This document shows positions 55,507 to 63,950 of a stretch of 64,000 nt of DNA, piece after piece. The position numbers were made by a program, and so were the translations under genes. The notes below the pieces were generated by a model. That model saw only the letters and a program-made list of their open reading frames with translations. It searched no databases and was not told the DNA's origin. Numbering within the stretch: the first letter of the stretch is position 1; every line of letters begins with the position of its first letter. This DNA comes from Streptomyces sp. HmicA12 (lineage in GTDB: Bacteria; Actinomycetota; Actinomycetes; Streptomycetales; Streptomycetaceae): contig NZ_KB891849.1 of NCBI RefSeq assembly GCF_000373565.1, positions 332,973-396,972 of the forward strand, in the 5' to 3' direction.

Positions 55507-56562
55507 CTACGCCAGCCCGGCGCGCTCCAGTGCCTCCGTGCCCGCGCGCAGCGAGGCGAGGCGCTCGTCCAGGGTGAAGCCGGCCGGGGACAGCGTCAGC
55601 GTGGTGACACCGGCCTCGGCGTAGGCCCGCATCCGGTCGGCGATCCGGTCCACCGAGCCGAGCAGCGTGGTCGAGTCGATGAGCTGGTGCGGGATGGCCG
55701 CGGCGGCGCCGTCCTTGTCGCCGGACAGGTACTTGCCCTGGATCTCGGCAGCCTCCTTCTCGTAGCCCATGCGCTGTGCGAGCTGGTTGTAGAAGTTCTG
55801 CTTGGCGCTGCCCATACCGCCCACGTAGAGGGCGGTGTAGGGGCGGAACGAGTCGGCGAGCGTGGCCACGTCCTTGTCCTCGCCGACGGCGATCGGCACG
55901 GTCGGGCAGACGTCGAAGCCCTCCATGGTCTTGCCGGCCTTCTCGCGGCCCGCGCGCAGGTGCGCGATCGCGGTCTCCTCCAGGTGCTCGGCGGCCGGGA
56001 AGATCAGCAGGGCGCCGTCGGCGATCTCGCCGGTCTGCTCCAGGTTCTTCGGGCCGATCGCGGCGATGTAGAGCGGGATGTGCTCGCGCTTGGGGTGCAC
56101 GGTCAGCTTCAGGGACTTGCCCGGCCCGTCCGGCAGCGGCAGGGTCCAGTGCGCGCCTTCGTAGGAGACGCGCTCGCGGCTCATCGCCTTGCGCACGATG
56201 TCGACGTACTCGCGGGTGCGGGCGAGCGGCTTGTCGAACTTGACGCCGTACCAGCCCTCGGAGACCTGCGGCCCGGAGACGCCGAGGCCGAGGCGGAAGC
56301 GGCCGCCGGAGAGGGTGTCGAGGGTCGAGGCGGTCATCGCCGTCATCGTGGGCTGGCGGGCCGGGATCTGCATGATGGCCGAGCCGACGTCGATGCGCTC
56401 GGTCTGCGCGGCGACGAACGACAGGACGGACACGGTGTCGGAGCCGTACGCCTCGGCCGCCCAGCACACCGCGTAGCCGAGCTTGTCGGCCTCCTTCGCG
56501 ACGGCCAGATTGTCGGTGTCCATACCCAGGCCCCAGTACCCGAGATTGATGCCGAGCTTCAT
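55507..56562 (-). CDS. LLM-class F420-dependent oxidoreductase
   Basis: 351 residues. Luciferase-like TIM barrel of the F420-dependent group: MKLGINLGYWG start, AAEAYGSDTVSVLSF, TLDTLSGGRFRLGLGVSGPQV and YIAAIGPKN. F420 is abundant in actinomycetes; the substrate is unknown. ATG 56562 follows AAGGGGATG. It is separate from the two LLM genes at 24-26 kb and belongs to the conserved core. A divergent aldo/keto reductase begins 145 bp upstream. Confidence 0.9.
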   Translation of the reverse strand: MKLGINLGYWGLGMDTDNLAVAKEADKLGYAVCWAAEAYGSDTVSVLSFVAAQTERIDVGSAIMQIPARQPTMTAMTASTLDTLSGGRFRLGLGVSGPQVSEGWYGVKFDKPLARTREYVDIVRKAMSRERVSYEGAHWTLPLPDGPGKSLKLTVHPKREHIPLYIAAIGPKNLEQTGEIADGALLIFPAAEHLEETAIAHLRAGREKAGKTMEGFDVCPTVPIAVGEDKDVATLADSFRPYTALYVGGMGSAKQNFYNQLAQRMGYEKEAAEIQGKYLSGDKDGAAAAIPHQLIDSTTLLGSVDRIADRMRAYAEAGVTTLTLSPAGFTLDERLASLRAGTEALERAGLA

Positions 56563-56706
56563 TGACCACATCCCCTTCACCGCGTGCGGGAACCGCTGGA
56601 TTACCCATCGGTAACGTCTCTTGTCCGGAACCCTAACGCGACGGGCCGCGCGAGAGATATCCACAGGGCACCACATCCTGACCTTCGGCCAGTAATCTCA
56701 GCGCCC

Positions 56707-57690
56707 ATGGAGCAGAGGCATCTCGGCCGTACCGGCCTGCGCGTGTCCCGGATCGGGCTCGGCACCCTCACGTGGGGCCGTGACACCGACGAGCACGACG
56801 CCGCCGACCTGTTGAAGGTCTTCTGGGAGGCGGGCGGCTCGCTCGTCGACACGGCCGATGTGTACGGGGACGGGGAGTCGGAGTATCTGCTCGGCCGCCT
56901 CATCGAGGGTCTCGTCCCGCGCCGGGACCTGGTCATCTCCACGAAGGCGGGCAGCGTGCCCGACCCGGACCGGCGCTTCGACGGCTCGCGCGGCCATCTG
57001 CTCTCCGCGCTCGACGCCTCGCTCGCCCGGCTCGGCACCGACTACGTCGACCTGTGGCAGGTGCACGCGTACGACACCGAGACCCCGCTCGACGAGACGC
57101 TGCAGGCCCTCGACATCGCTGTCAGCAGCGGCCGCGCGCGGTATGCCGGGGTCTCCAACTTCTGCGGCTGGCAGCTGGCCAAGGCCGGCACCTGGCAGCT
57201 GGCGGCGCCGGGCGTGCGCACCCGGCTCGCCTCCACGCAGATGGAGTACTCGCTGCTGCAGCGCGGCGTGGAGCGGGAGGTGCTGCCGGCCGCGCTGGAC
57301 CTGGGCATCGGGCTGCTGCCCTCGTCGCCGCTGGGGCGCGGGGTGCTGACCGGGAAGTACCGGGGCGGCACACCGACGGACTCGCGCGGCGGCTCCGACC
57401 ACATGGCACCGTTCGTCGCGCCGTATCTGGACGAGGCGGCCGGGCACATCGTGGACGCGGTCTCCATAGCGGCCGACGGGCTCGCCGTGACACCGCTGCA
57501 GGTGGCCCTGGCCTGGGTCAGGGACCGGCCGGGGGTGGCGGCGCCCATCGTCGGCGCGCGCAACGCGCAGCAGCTCACGGCGGCATTGTCAGTGGAGGCC
57601 CTTAGTCTTCCTGACGAGATCTGCCAGGCGCTCGACGACGTGTCGGCGCCCGTGCACCGCTATCCCGATCAGGACTGGAGCACGTTGTGA
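56707..57690 (+). CDS. Aldo/keto reductase
   Basis: 327 residues. AKR barrel with catalytic set D-Y-K-H visible as VDTADVYGDGESE (Asp, Tyr), ISTKAGS (Lys) and WQVHAYD (His). NADPH-binding segment near the C-terminus (GARNAQQLTAAL). Substrate unknown. TAATCT ends 8 nt before the ATG and no ribosome site is seen, so the message may be nearly leaderless. The stop overlaps the RecD-like start by 4 bp (GTGA). Confidence 0.92.
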   Translation: MEQRHLGRTGLRVSRIGLGTLTWGRDTDEHDAADLLKVFWEAGGSLVDTADVYGDGESEYLLGRLIEGLVPRRDLVISTKAGSVPDPDRRFDGSRGHLLSALDASLARLGTDYVDLWQVHAYDTETPLDETLQALDIAVSSGRARYAGVSNFCGWQLAKAGTWQLAAPGVRTRLASTQMEYSLLQRGVEREVLPAALDLGIGLLPSSPLGRGVLTGKYRGGTPTDSRGGSDHMAPFVAPYLDEAAGHIVDAVSIAADGLAVTPLQVALAWVRDRPGVAAPIVGARNAQQLTAALSVEALSLPDEICQALDDVSAPVHRYPDQDWSTL

Positions 57691-59945
57691 GTACGGAGCC
57701 CGTGGAGTCGGCGGAGTCCGCTGCCGCCCCGACCGAGACGGGGCCCGAGCCCGACGGGGGCCGGGCCGCCGAGGAGAGCCCGGACGCCGAGGGCGCACCG
57801 GCCCAGGGCGAGGCCGGAGACGGCACCGTCGAGGACGGCACCACCGAGGAAGACGCGGTCGACACCGAGGCTGCCGAAGAGGCGACCTCCGAGGGCACGG
57901 ACACGCAGGCCGGGGACGGTGACGGCGCCGCCCAGTTGTCGGAGGCCGAGGCCGAGATCGCCGCTCAGCGGGAGCTCCGGGAGCGCATCGCGCAGCGCAA
58001 GGCCTCCAAGGAGGGGCCGATCGACGCCGGCACCAAGCTGAGCGGCACGGCCGCCGATCTGCTCGCCGCCGTGCGGGCCGTGGAGAGCGGCGAGAAGCCG
58101 GTCGCCGCCGCGTTCGCGGAGCCGGCGCCCGAGCCGCGCCGGGTCGTCACGCCCGAGCCGGTGCGCAGGCCCCAGCCGGTGACACCCGCGGTGGACTCGG
58201 GGCCCGGCACCGAGACGGTGGCCGCGGTGCGGGCCGTGCTCGTCGAGGGCGGGGCGCCCGAGGCCCTCGCCGCGGCGGCCGCAGCGGCCCTGGGCGAGGG
58301 CGCGGAGGACCAACTGCGCGAGGACCCCTGGCAGTTGCTGCGCCTGAGCGGGGTGCGCCCCGAGCAGGCCGACGGGTTCGCGCGGGCGCTGCTCGGCGCC
58401 GAGTGCGGCCCGCAGGACGAGCGGCGGGGCCGCGCCGTCACCGTGTGGCTGCTCGAGCAGGCCGCGGTCGCCGGGCACACGGCCCTCGACCTGCCGATGC
58501 TCGTGGACGCGCTGGGCAAGCGCGGGGTGCCCGATCCGGAGGAGGCCGTGCAGAGCGCCGCGGCGGAGGGCGACGCGATCCTGTTCCAGGACGCCATCGA
58601 GGACGCGCCCGCGCCCGCACCGGCCGAGGACGGTGAAGAGGAGGCCGAGCGTCCGGTCCGGGTCCTCGTCGGACTCGAGCGGTACGCGCTCGCCGAGGAG
58701 AGCCTCGCCGACGGACTCGCCCGGATCATCAACTCCGGCCCCAAGGACGGCGCATCGCCCGGTGGCGACTGGGAGGAGGCCGCCGCCTCCGCGCAGAGCA
58801 CGACGGCCGAACTGATCCGGGCCGTCGGCGCGCACCGCCTCGTGCTGCACACCGGCGGGGACGCCGCGCGCGCGGAGCCGGTCGCCCTGGCCGCGGCCGC
58901 TGCCCGGCTCGGCCTGCGGGTCTGCGTCGCCGCGCACAGCACGGACGGGCGGCGCCGGGTCGCCGGGCAGCTCGGCCCGGACGCCCCGGAGACCGCCACG
59001 GCCACCGTCGCGGGGCTGCTCGCGCAGACCCAGGGACCCGGCAGGGACGCCGACGGGGCACTCGCCCTGGACCTCCTGGTCGTCCTGGACGCGCCGCAGC
59101 TGGACGTGGACAGCGCCGCGATGCTCGTGGAACTGCTGGCCGACGGCACCGGCCTGGTGCTCAGCGGCGACCCGGGCGTGCTGTGGTCGGCGGGCCCCGG
59201 GCGGGTGTTCGCGGACCTGCTGGCCGCCGGCATCTGCCCGCGGATCGCTTCCCGGACGCCGGACTTCGGCCCGGTCGGGGAGCTGGTCTCGGGGATCGGG
59301 ATCGGTGAGCTGAACCAGGTGGAGGCGCCCGGCAAGGAGGTCGTCATCGTGCCGGTGCGGGACGCCGCCGAGGCGATCCACCGCACGGTGCAGCTCGTCG
59401 CGGACTCGGTGCCGCGGGCCATCGGGGTGCCCGCCGAGGAGACCCAGGTGATCACCCCCGGGCACGGCGGCGCGGCGGGGACACGGGCGCTGAACGCGGC
59501 GCTCAAGGAGCGGCTGAACCCCGGTCCCGGCCGCTTCGGCGGCTTCGATCCCGGGGACCGCGTGGTGCACGTGCCGGGACCCGGGCGGATCAGGCCCGGA
59601 CGGGTGGTCGGCGCCGACGCGGAGGGGCTGCGCCTGGAGTGTGACGGTGAGCCCGTGCTCGTACCGAAGGAGCAGGTGGAGCGGGCCGTGCGGCACGGGT
59701 GGGCGGTGACCGGGCACCAGGCGGTGGGGCTGCGGTGGCCCGCGGCCGTGGTCGTGCTGCCCGGAGACGCGGCGCAGGCGCTGAGCCGGCCCTGGGTGTA
59801 CACGGCGTTCGGGCGCGGGGAGCGGCATCTGTCCGTGGTGCACGGGGTGGACGCGGCGCTGCCGCACGCGGTCGCGGAGATCGCGGCCAAGCCCCGTACC
59901 ACCCGGCTGCAGACGCTGGTCCGGGCCCAGGTACCCGGCGCGTAG
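57687..59945 (+). CDS. RecD2-like protein with degenerate helicase motifs
   Basis: 752 residues. Acidic linker (1-95), helix-hairpin-helix region (about 205-300, LREDPWQLLRLSGVRPEQADGF as in RecD2, in two parts), then a superfamily 1 helicase-like fold whose motifs are all altered: Walker A position reads HTGGDAARAE (388-397), Walker B VVLDAPQLD with Ala469 for the catalytic Glu, motif III-like SGDPGVLWSAGPG, and HQAVGLR (677-683) where HKSQGSE is expected. The C-terminal YTAFGRGERHL replaces YTAxTRAR. It is a probable non-ATPase DNA-binding paralogue, translationally coupled to the aldo/keto reductase. Confidence 0.82.
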   Translation: MSTEPVESAESAAAPTETGPEPDGGRAAEESPDAEGAPAQGEAGDGTVEDGTTEEDAVDTEAAEEATSEGTDTQAGDGDGAAQLSEAEAEIAAQRELRERIAQRKASKEGPIDAGTKLSGTAADLLAAVRAVESGEKPVAAAFAEPAPEPRRVVTPEPVRRPQPVTPAVDSGPGTETVAAVRAVLVEGGAPEALAAAAAAALGEGAEDQLREDPWQLLRLSGVRPEQADGFARALLGAECGPQDERRGRAVTVWLLEQAAVAGHTALDLPMLVDALGKRGVPDPEEAVQSAAAEGDAILFQDAIEDAPAPAPAEDGEEEAERPVRVLVGLERYALAEESLADGLARIINSGPKDGASPGGDWEEAAASAQSTTAELIRAVGAHRLVLHTGGDAARAEPVALAAAAARLGLRVCVAAHSTDGRRRVAGQLGPDAPETATATVAGLLAQTQGPGRDADGALALDLLVVLDAPQLDVDSAAMLVELLADGTGLVLSGDPGVLWSAGPGRVFADLLAAGICPRIASRTPDFGPVGELVSGIGIGELNQVEAPGKEVVIVPVRDAAEAIHRTVQLVADSVPRAIGVPAEETQVITPGHGGAAGTRALNAALKERLNPGPGRFGGFDPGDRVVHVPGPGRIRPGRVVGADAEGLRLECDGEPVLVPKEQVERAVRHGWAVTGHQAVGLRWPAAVVVLPGDAAQALSRPWVYTAFGRGERHLSVVHGVDAALPHAVAEIAAKPRTTRLQTLVRAQVPGA

Positions 59946-59956
59946 CGGGCGGGACC

Positions 59957-59986
59957 GGGGTGGGCGCCCACAGGAGCGCTCACCCC
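59957..59986. terminator. Convergent terminator after the RecD-like gene
   Basis: 11-nt arms (59957-59967 and 59976-59986) with one mismatch between convergent genes. Confidence 0.6.
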
Positions 59987-60015
59987 GCGCCGGGGTGCCC
60001 AAGGCGTCGGTCGTT

Positions 60016-60690
60016 CTAGTGCTCGGCGTCCTCCAACGTCTCGAGGCCGACGGAGTCGTCGTCGGGGTCCAGCTCGTCGTCGAACACCGCGCTCACGTCG
60101 AACCGGCACACCACCCGCTGCGGGTCGGCCTGGTCGAACGGCGCCTCCAGCCACTCCCCCGGTTCCGCAGGGTCGTCCGCCGCGGTGACCCAGAGCGTCG
60201 AGTCGCCCTCCTCCAGGCCGAACTCCTTGTGCCGGGAGGCGATCTCGTCCGGTTCGAACTCGCCGAAGAGGACGCCCAGCGCGGCATGGACACTGCTGCC
60301 CGCGCCCGACGCGGTCGCGGCGTCCGCGTCCGGTCCCGCTTCGAGGTCGGCGACCCGGCCCGCCTGGGCGAGAAGGCGCTGCGGCTCCACCACGGCGTAG
60401 TCGCGTCGGATCAGCACGCTCAGCGCGTTCGGCTCCTCCGGTCCGGTGTACGGCGGCAGCGAGTCGTCGCCGCTGGGGATCTCGAAGGGGGTGACCTCGT
60501 CGTAGCGGTCGTACAGGAGCTCGTCGTACTCCTCGGCCGCGGCGGCGAGTTCGTTGAACGCTTCGTAGACGGCCGGGTCGTCCTCTCCCGACCTGCGCTC
60601 GACAGCCGCCAGGTGGCGGTCGAGCGCAGCCTTCACCGCCTCGGCGGCGGCGCGTACCTCGGCAGCGGTGGGCTGCGCAGCATCAGACAT
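60016..60690 (-). CDS. Conserved acidic protein of unknown function
   Basis: 224 residues, strongly acidic, no membrane segments or signal peptide. N-terminal helices (about 10-60, EVRAAAEAVKAALDRHL...) then a mixed domain with FEIPSGDDSLPPYTGP and LWVTAADDP. The tail is Asp/Glu-rich (DDELDPDDDSVG). I know homologues only as streptomycete hypotheticals in this position. A GATAGC/TAGCGT hexamer lies about 7 nt before ATG 60690 with no ribosome site, suggesting a leaderless start. It is divergent from the DUF5703 gene with 47 bp between. Confidence 0.8.
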   Translation of the reverse strand: MSDAAQPTAAEVRAAAEAVKAALDRHLAAVERRSGEDDPAVYEAFNELAAAAEEYDELLYDRYDEVTPFEIPSGDDSLPPYTGPEEPNALSVLIRRDYAVVEPQRLLAQAGRVADLEAGPDADAATASGAGSSVHAALGVLFGEFEPDEIASRHKEFGLEEGDSTLWVTAADDPAEPGEWLEAPFDQADPQRVVCRFDVSAVFDDELDPDDDSVGLETLEDAEH

Positions 60691-60737
60691 AGTGCAGACG
60701 CTATCCGTACCGGGCCACTGCCCGCACAATAGATGCG

Positions 60738-60926
60738 ATGCCGGAATACGAATTTGTCGACGTGTACGTGCCGCGCGGGGTCTCCCGCAAGGAGGCGACG
60801 CGTCTGCTGACGGACCATGCAGAGTACGGACACTGGGAGTTGGACCGATTGAGCCTGCGCCGCGACGGCAGTCGCCGCGTACGCCTGAGGAGGCGGATCA
60901 TCCGCCAGGTGCGGGCCACATGGTGA
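60738..60926 (+). CDS. DUF5703-family small protein
   Basis: 62 residues, very basic C-terminal half (LRRDGSRRVRLRRRIIRQVR). The N-terminal part YEFVDVYVPRGVSRKEATRLL is the family core. Function unknown; the size and charge would allow nucleic-acid or ribosome association. CACAAT ends 7 nt before the ATG, so it may be leaderless. Followed by a strong terminator. Confidence 0.82.
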   Translation: MPEYEFVDVYVPRGVSRKEATRLLTDHAEYGHWELDRLSLRRDGSRRVRLRRRIIRQVRATW

Positions 60927-60952
60927 CCTGAACCTGATGGGTCCACGGCTGA

Positions 60953-60990
60953 AACGGAGCGGGCCCCGCCGATGCGGGGCCCGCTCCGTT
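60953..60990. terminator. Bidirectional terminator, DUF5703 gene / chpC
   Basis: A perfect 17-bp stem (60953-60969 with 60974-60990) and a 4-nt loop between convergent genes. Confidence 0.9.
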
Positions 60991-61013
60991 CGTACCGCTG
61001 TCTGCTGTGGCCC

Positions 61014-61766
61014 TTACGCGGCGGCCTTGGCGCGGCGGTAGAGCACCGCACCGCCGAGCAGCGCACCCGCGGCCAGGGCACCGGTCGCACCGATCGGCAG
61101 CGAGCTGCCGGTCTCCGCGAGCCGGGATTCGCCCTTGGGCTGGGCGACGGTCTGCGTCCCCGGCTGATTGGGCTCGTCCGGGGTGTCCGAGGTGATCGCG
61201 CGCGTCACCGGCTCGCCGGGCGCACCCGGCGCGGCGGGCTCGTTCGGAGTGTCCGGGTTGCTGGGCTGACCCGGGTTGCCCGGGTTGTTCGGCTGCGCCG
61301 GAGTGGTGGTGTCGGCGTTGGAGCATCCGTTGCCCGTGGCGCCGTTGCCGACCGGGCCGATGCCGACGGAGTTGCCGCACGCGTTCACCGGAACGTCCAC
61401 CGGCACCTGCACGTGGTTGCCGGAGCCGATGCCGGGCGAGCCACCCGTGTGACCGCCGGCGTGCGAGCCGCCGCCGGACTGGTGCCCACCACCGCCACTG
61501 CCGCTGCCACTGCCACCGTCGTCCGAGGTGTTGGCACAGCTGTTGCCCGACGCCGGGTTGAGCAGCCCGATGACGTTGATGGTGTTGCCGCACACGTTGA
61601 CGGGGACGTTGATCGGAGCCTCGACGTGGTTGCCGGAGGCGATGCCGGGCGAACCTTCCGCGCTTCCCTGCGCACCCGAGTCGGCGTGCGCGTAACCGCC
61701 GGTGACGGCGAGCACACCGGTCGCGGCCGCCACGGTGATCAGGCCCTTGCGCGTGACCTGTCGCAT
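61014..61766 (-). CDS. chpC: Long chaplin ChpC with sortase signal
   Basis: 250 residues. Signal peptide (1-28), two chaplin domains (about 30-80 and 107-150), each with a Cys pair (CGNTINVIGLL...SCAN and CGNSVGIGPVG...GCSN), joined by a Gly/Ser/His-rich spacer. A Pro-rich wall-spanning region and a class E sortase signal, LAETG, followed by a hydrophobic helix and basic tail, anchor it to peptidoglycan. Chaplins form the amyloid surface layer of aerial hyphae. It is paired with chpH as in S. coelicolor SCO1674/1675. RBS GGCAGGGAAAG. Confidence 0.96.
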   Translation of the reverse strand: MRQVTRKGLITVAAATGVLAVTGGYAHADSGAQGSAEGSPGIASGNHVEAPINVPVNVCGNTINVIGLLNPASGNSCANTSDDGGSGSGSGGGGHQSGGGSHAGGHTGGSPGIGSGNHVQVPVDVPVNACGNSVGIGPVGNGATGNGCSNADTTTPAQPNNPGNPGQPSNPDTPNEPAAPGAPGEPVTRAITSDTPDEPNQPGTQTVAQPKGESRLAETGSSLPIGATGALAAGALLGGAVLYRRAKAAA

Positions 61767-61841
61767 AGCTTTCCCTGCCTTAGCACTTTGAGAATTCTGG
61801 GAGCGGCACGGGAACTGTTGTGCCCCCGGCCACGAATGCCC

Positions 61842-61880
61842 GTCGGCCCCGGAGCGCATGGCGCGCACTCCGGGGCCGAC
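61842..61880 (-). terminator. chpH terminator/attenuator hairpin
   Basis: Long GC stem (arms 61842-61857 and about 61863-61880, one bulge) 36 bp after the chpH stop and 75 bp before chpC. It may end or reduce read-through from chpH into chpC. Confidence 0.6.
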
Positions 61881-61915
61881 GGACTCAGCCCCTCAAGGGG
61901 CGAGGCACAACAACG

Positions 61916-62149
61916 TCAGCTGTTGCTGCAGGTGTTGCCGAAGGTGGGGTTCAGCAGCCCGATCACGGAGACCGTGTTGCCGCAGACGTTCACCGGGACG
62001 TGAATGGGCGCCTGGATGACGTTGCCCGAGATGACGCCGGGGGACTTCACGGCAGCACCCTGAGCACCGGAGTCGGCGACGGCCATTCCCGCACCCGCGA
62101 GAACCAGACCACCAGTGGCAGCCGCAGCAGCGACGACCTTCTTGATCAT
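61916..62149 (-). CDS. chpH: Short chaplin ChpH
   Basis: 77 residues: signal peptide (1-25, cleavage near AVA|DSG) and one chaplin domain with the Cys pair in VNVCGNTVSVIGLL and NTCSNS. There is no wall anchor, so it is secreted and assembles into amyloid fibrils that make hyphae and spores hydrophobic. The ATG at 62149 has TAGGAGGAATA, an unusually strong ribosome site. A probable sigma-BldN promoter and leader hairpin lie upstream. Confidence 0.96.
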   Translation of the reverse strand: MIKKVVAAAAATGGLVLAGAGMAVADSGAQGAAVKSPGVISGNVIQAPIHVPVNVCGNTVSVIGLLNPTFGNTCSNS

Positions 62150-62197
62150 TATTCCTCCTAGTTGGCAATGCAGTCCCAGCCGCGGACTGCACTCCCT

Positions 62198-62225
62198 GTA
62201 ACGAGGAGGAGTTGACGGGGCTACG
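62198..62225 (-). promoter_or_regulatory. Probable sigma-BldN promoter of chpH
   Basis: Minus-strand CGTAGC (62220-62225) and CGTTAC (62198-62203) separated by exactly 16 bp; the BldN consensus as I recall it is CGTAAC-N16-CGTTGA, and chaplins are known BldN targets. The leader (about 45 nt) contains a 7-bp hairpin (62170-62190). Confidence 0.6.
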
Positions 62226-62269
62226 AGCCCCTGGCCCCTTTCACTCTTTTCAGCCGAATAGCACAAATG

Positions 62270-62283
62270 GCCGAATATTCGGC
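62270..62283. promoter_or_regulatory. Perfect 14-bp palindrome upstream of the chpH promoter
   Basis: GCCGAATATTCGGC, with a direct half copy GCCGAATA at 62253-62260. It lies about 45 bp upstream of the -35 and is a possible activator or repressor site. Confidence 0.4.
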
Positions 62284-62300
62284 TCACGCGATGTTGACGC

Positions 62301-63626
62301 TCACGACGCGTCGATGAAGCGGTCCAGGACCCGGACGCCGAACTTCAGACCGTCCACCGGGACGCGCTCGTCGACACCGTGGAACATGCCGGCGAAGTCC
62401 AGCTCGGGCGGCAGCTGCAGCGGCGCGAAGCCGAAGTTGCGGATGCCGAGCTCCACGAAGGACTTGGCGTCCGTACCGCCGGAGAGCATGTACGGGATGG
62501 CCTTGCCGATCGGGTCCTCGGCGACGATCGACGCCTGCATGGCCTCGACGAGCGCCCCGTCGAAGGTGGTCTCGACGGCCTTGTCGGCGTGCACGTCCTC
62601 GCGCTTCACCTTGGGGCCGAGGATCCGGTCGAGGTCGGCGAGGAACTCGTCCTCGTACCCCGGCAGGAAGCGGCCGTCGACGTTCGCGGTGGCCTCGCCG
62701 GGGATCACGTTGACCTTGTAGCCGGCGTTCAGCTGCGTCGGGTTGGCGGTGTTGCTGAGGGTGGCACCGATCAGCTTGGCGATGCCGCCGAGCTTCGCGA
62801 TCGTCTCCTCCATGTCCTCGGGGTCGAGCTCGGTACCGAGCGCGTCGCCGAGTTCGTCGAGGAAGTGGCGCAGCGTCTTGGTGACGCGGACCGGGAACTT
62901 GTGGCGGCCGAGGCGGGCGACGGCCTCGGACAGCTCCGTGATCGCGTTGTCCCGGTGGATCATCGAGCCGTGCCCGGCGGTGCCGGCCACGCTCAGCTTC
63001 ATCCAGTGCATGCCCTTCTCGGCGGTCTGGATGAGGTAGAGCCGCCGCTGCTCGTTCACGGTGAACGAGAAGCCGCCGACCTCGCTGATCGCCTCGGTGA
63101 CCCCGTCGAAGAGGTCCCGGTGGTTGTCGACGAGGTGGCGTGCGCCCCAGGTGCCGCCGGCCTCCTCGTCGGCGAGGAAGGCGAGGACGATGTCGCGCGG
63201 GGGCTTGCGGCCCGTGCGCAGCCGGTCGCGGACGACCGCGAGGGTCATCGCGTCCATGTCCTTCATGTCGACGGCGCCGCGGCCCCACACGCACCCGTCG
63301 GCGATCTCGCCGGAGAAGGGGTGGTGGGTCCAGTCCGCCGCGTTGGCCGGTACGACGTCGGTGTGGCCGTGGATGAGCAGCGCGGGCCGCGACGGGTCCT
63401 CGCCCTCTATACGGGCGACCGTGGAGGCGCGGCCCGGGTGCGACTCGAAGATCTTCGGCTCGAGGCCCACCTCGGCGAGCTTCTCCGCGACCCATTCGGC
63501 GGCCTTGCGCTCGCCGGGTCCCGAGTGGTCGCCGTAGTTGCTGGTGTCGATCTGGATCAGTTCGCGGCAGAGGTCGACGACCTCGTCCTGCCCGGAGACG
63601 GCCCTGCCCGTGCTCGGCTCGCTCAC
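62301..63626 (-). CDS. M20/M25/M40-family metallopeptidase
   Basis: 441 residues from a GTG behind GAGAGGAAC. Di-zinc motifs: HGHTDVVP (first His and Asp), GRGAVDMKD, DEEAGG (catalytic Glu pair), and the final His in MFHGVDERVP. A dimerisation (lid) domain lies at about 190-350. The family includes peptidases and acyl-amino-acid deacylases; it resembles the ArgE/DapE/CPG2-like 'M20 family' proteins of unknown substrate. No signal peptide. It is upstream of chpH on the same strand. Confidence 0.93.
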   Translation of the reverse strand: MSEPSTGRAVSGQDEVVDLCRELIQIDTSNYGDHSGPGERKAAEWVAEKLAEVGLEPKIFESHPGRASTVARIEGEDPSRPALLIHGHTDVVPANAADWTHHPFSGEIADGCVWGRGAVDMKDMDAMTLAVVRDRLRTGRKPPRDIVLAFLADEEAGGTWGARHLVDNHRDLFDGVTEAISEVGGFSFTVNEQRRLYLIQTAEKGMHWMKLSVAGTAGHGSMIHRDNAITELSEAVARLGRHKFPVRVTKTLRHFLDELGDALGTELDPEDMEETIAKLGGIAKLIGATLSNTANPTQLNAGYKVNVIPGEATANVDGRFLPGYEDEFLADLDRILGPKVKREDVHADKAVETTFDGALVEAMQASIVAEDPIGKAIPYMLSGGTDAKSFVELGIRNFGFAPLQLPPELDFAGMFHGVDERVPVDGLKFGVRVLDRFIDAS

Positions 63627-63821
63627 GCTTGTTCCTCTCTCCCTGTGGATCCCCCTCATCCTCTCTCCCCCGGCGCCGCGACCCAAGGCCGGGCACCGCT
63701 CGTCACGTGTCGTTCACAGGGGAAGCGTCCGAGGTGGGGGGTGATCGGAGCACTCCGAAACCCTGGTAATGTTCTCTGTGTCGCCGCGGGAAACACCCCG
63801 CAAAAAGGCGGCAGACACCTT

Positions 63822-63909
63822 GTCCGGGTGGCGGAATGGCAGACGCGCTAGCTTGAGGTGCTAGTGTCCTTTATCGGACGTGGGGGTTCAAGTCCCCCCT
63901 CGGACACCA
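63822..63909 (+). tRNA. tRNA-Leu (anticodon GAG)
   Basis: 88 nt including encoded CCA. Acceptor GTCCGGG pairs with CTCGGAC (one G-U). Anticodon stem CTAGC/GCTAG encloses TTGAGGT, so the anticodon is GAG (reads CUC/CUU). A long variable arm typical of class II tRNA-Leu (GTGTCCTTTATCGGACG) and the T-arm GGGGG-TTCAAGT-CCCCC are present. A TAATGT hexamer about 50 bp upstream may be its -10. Confidence 0.97.
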
Positions 63910-63916
63910 GAGAGAC

Positions 63917-63937
63917 AAGCCCCTCGTCGAGGGGCTT
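63917..63937 (+). terminator. tRNA-Leu terminator
   Basis: A perfect 9-bp stem (63917-63925 with 63929-63937) followed by TCTTCGTTTT. Confidence 0.85.
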
Positions 63938-63950
63938 TCTTCGTTTTCGC

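Noticed and set aside
63822..63909. tRNA-Leu as an integration site for an island
   Set aside because: No integrase gene and no repeat of the tRNA 3' end elsewhere in the window were noticed.
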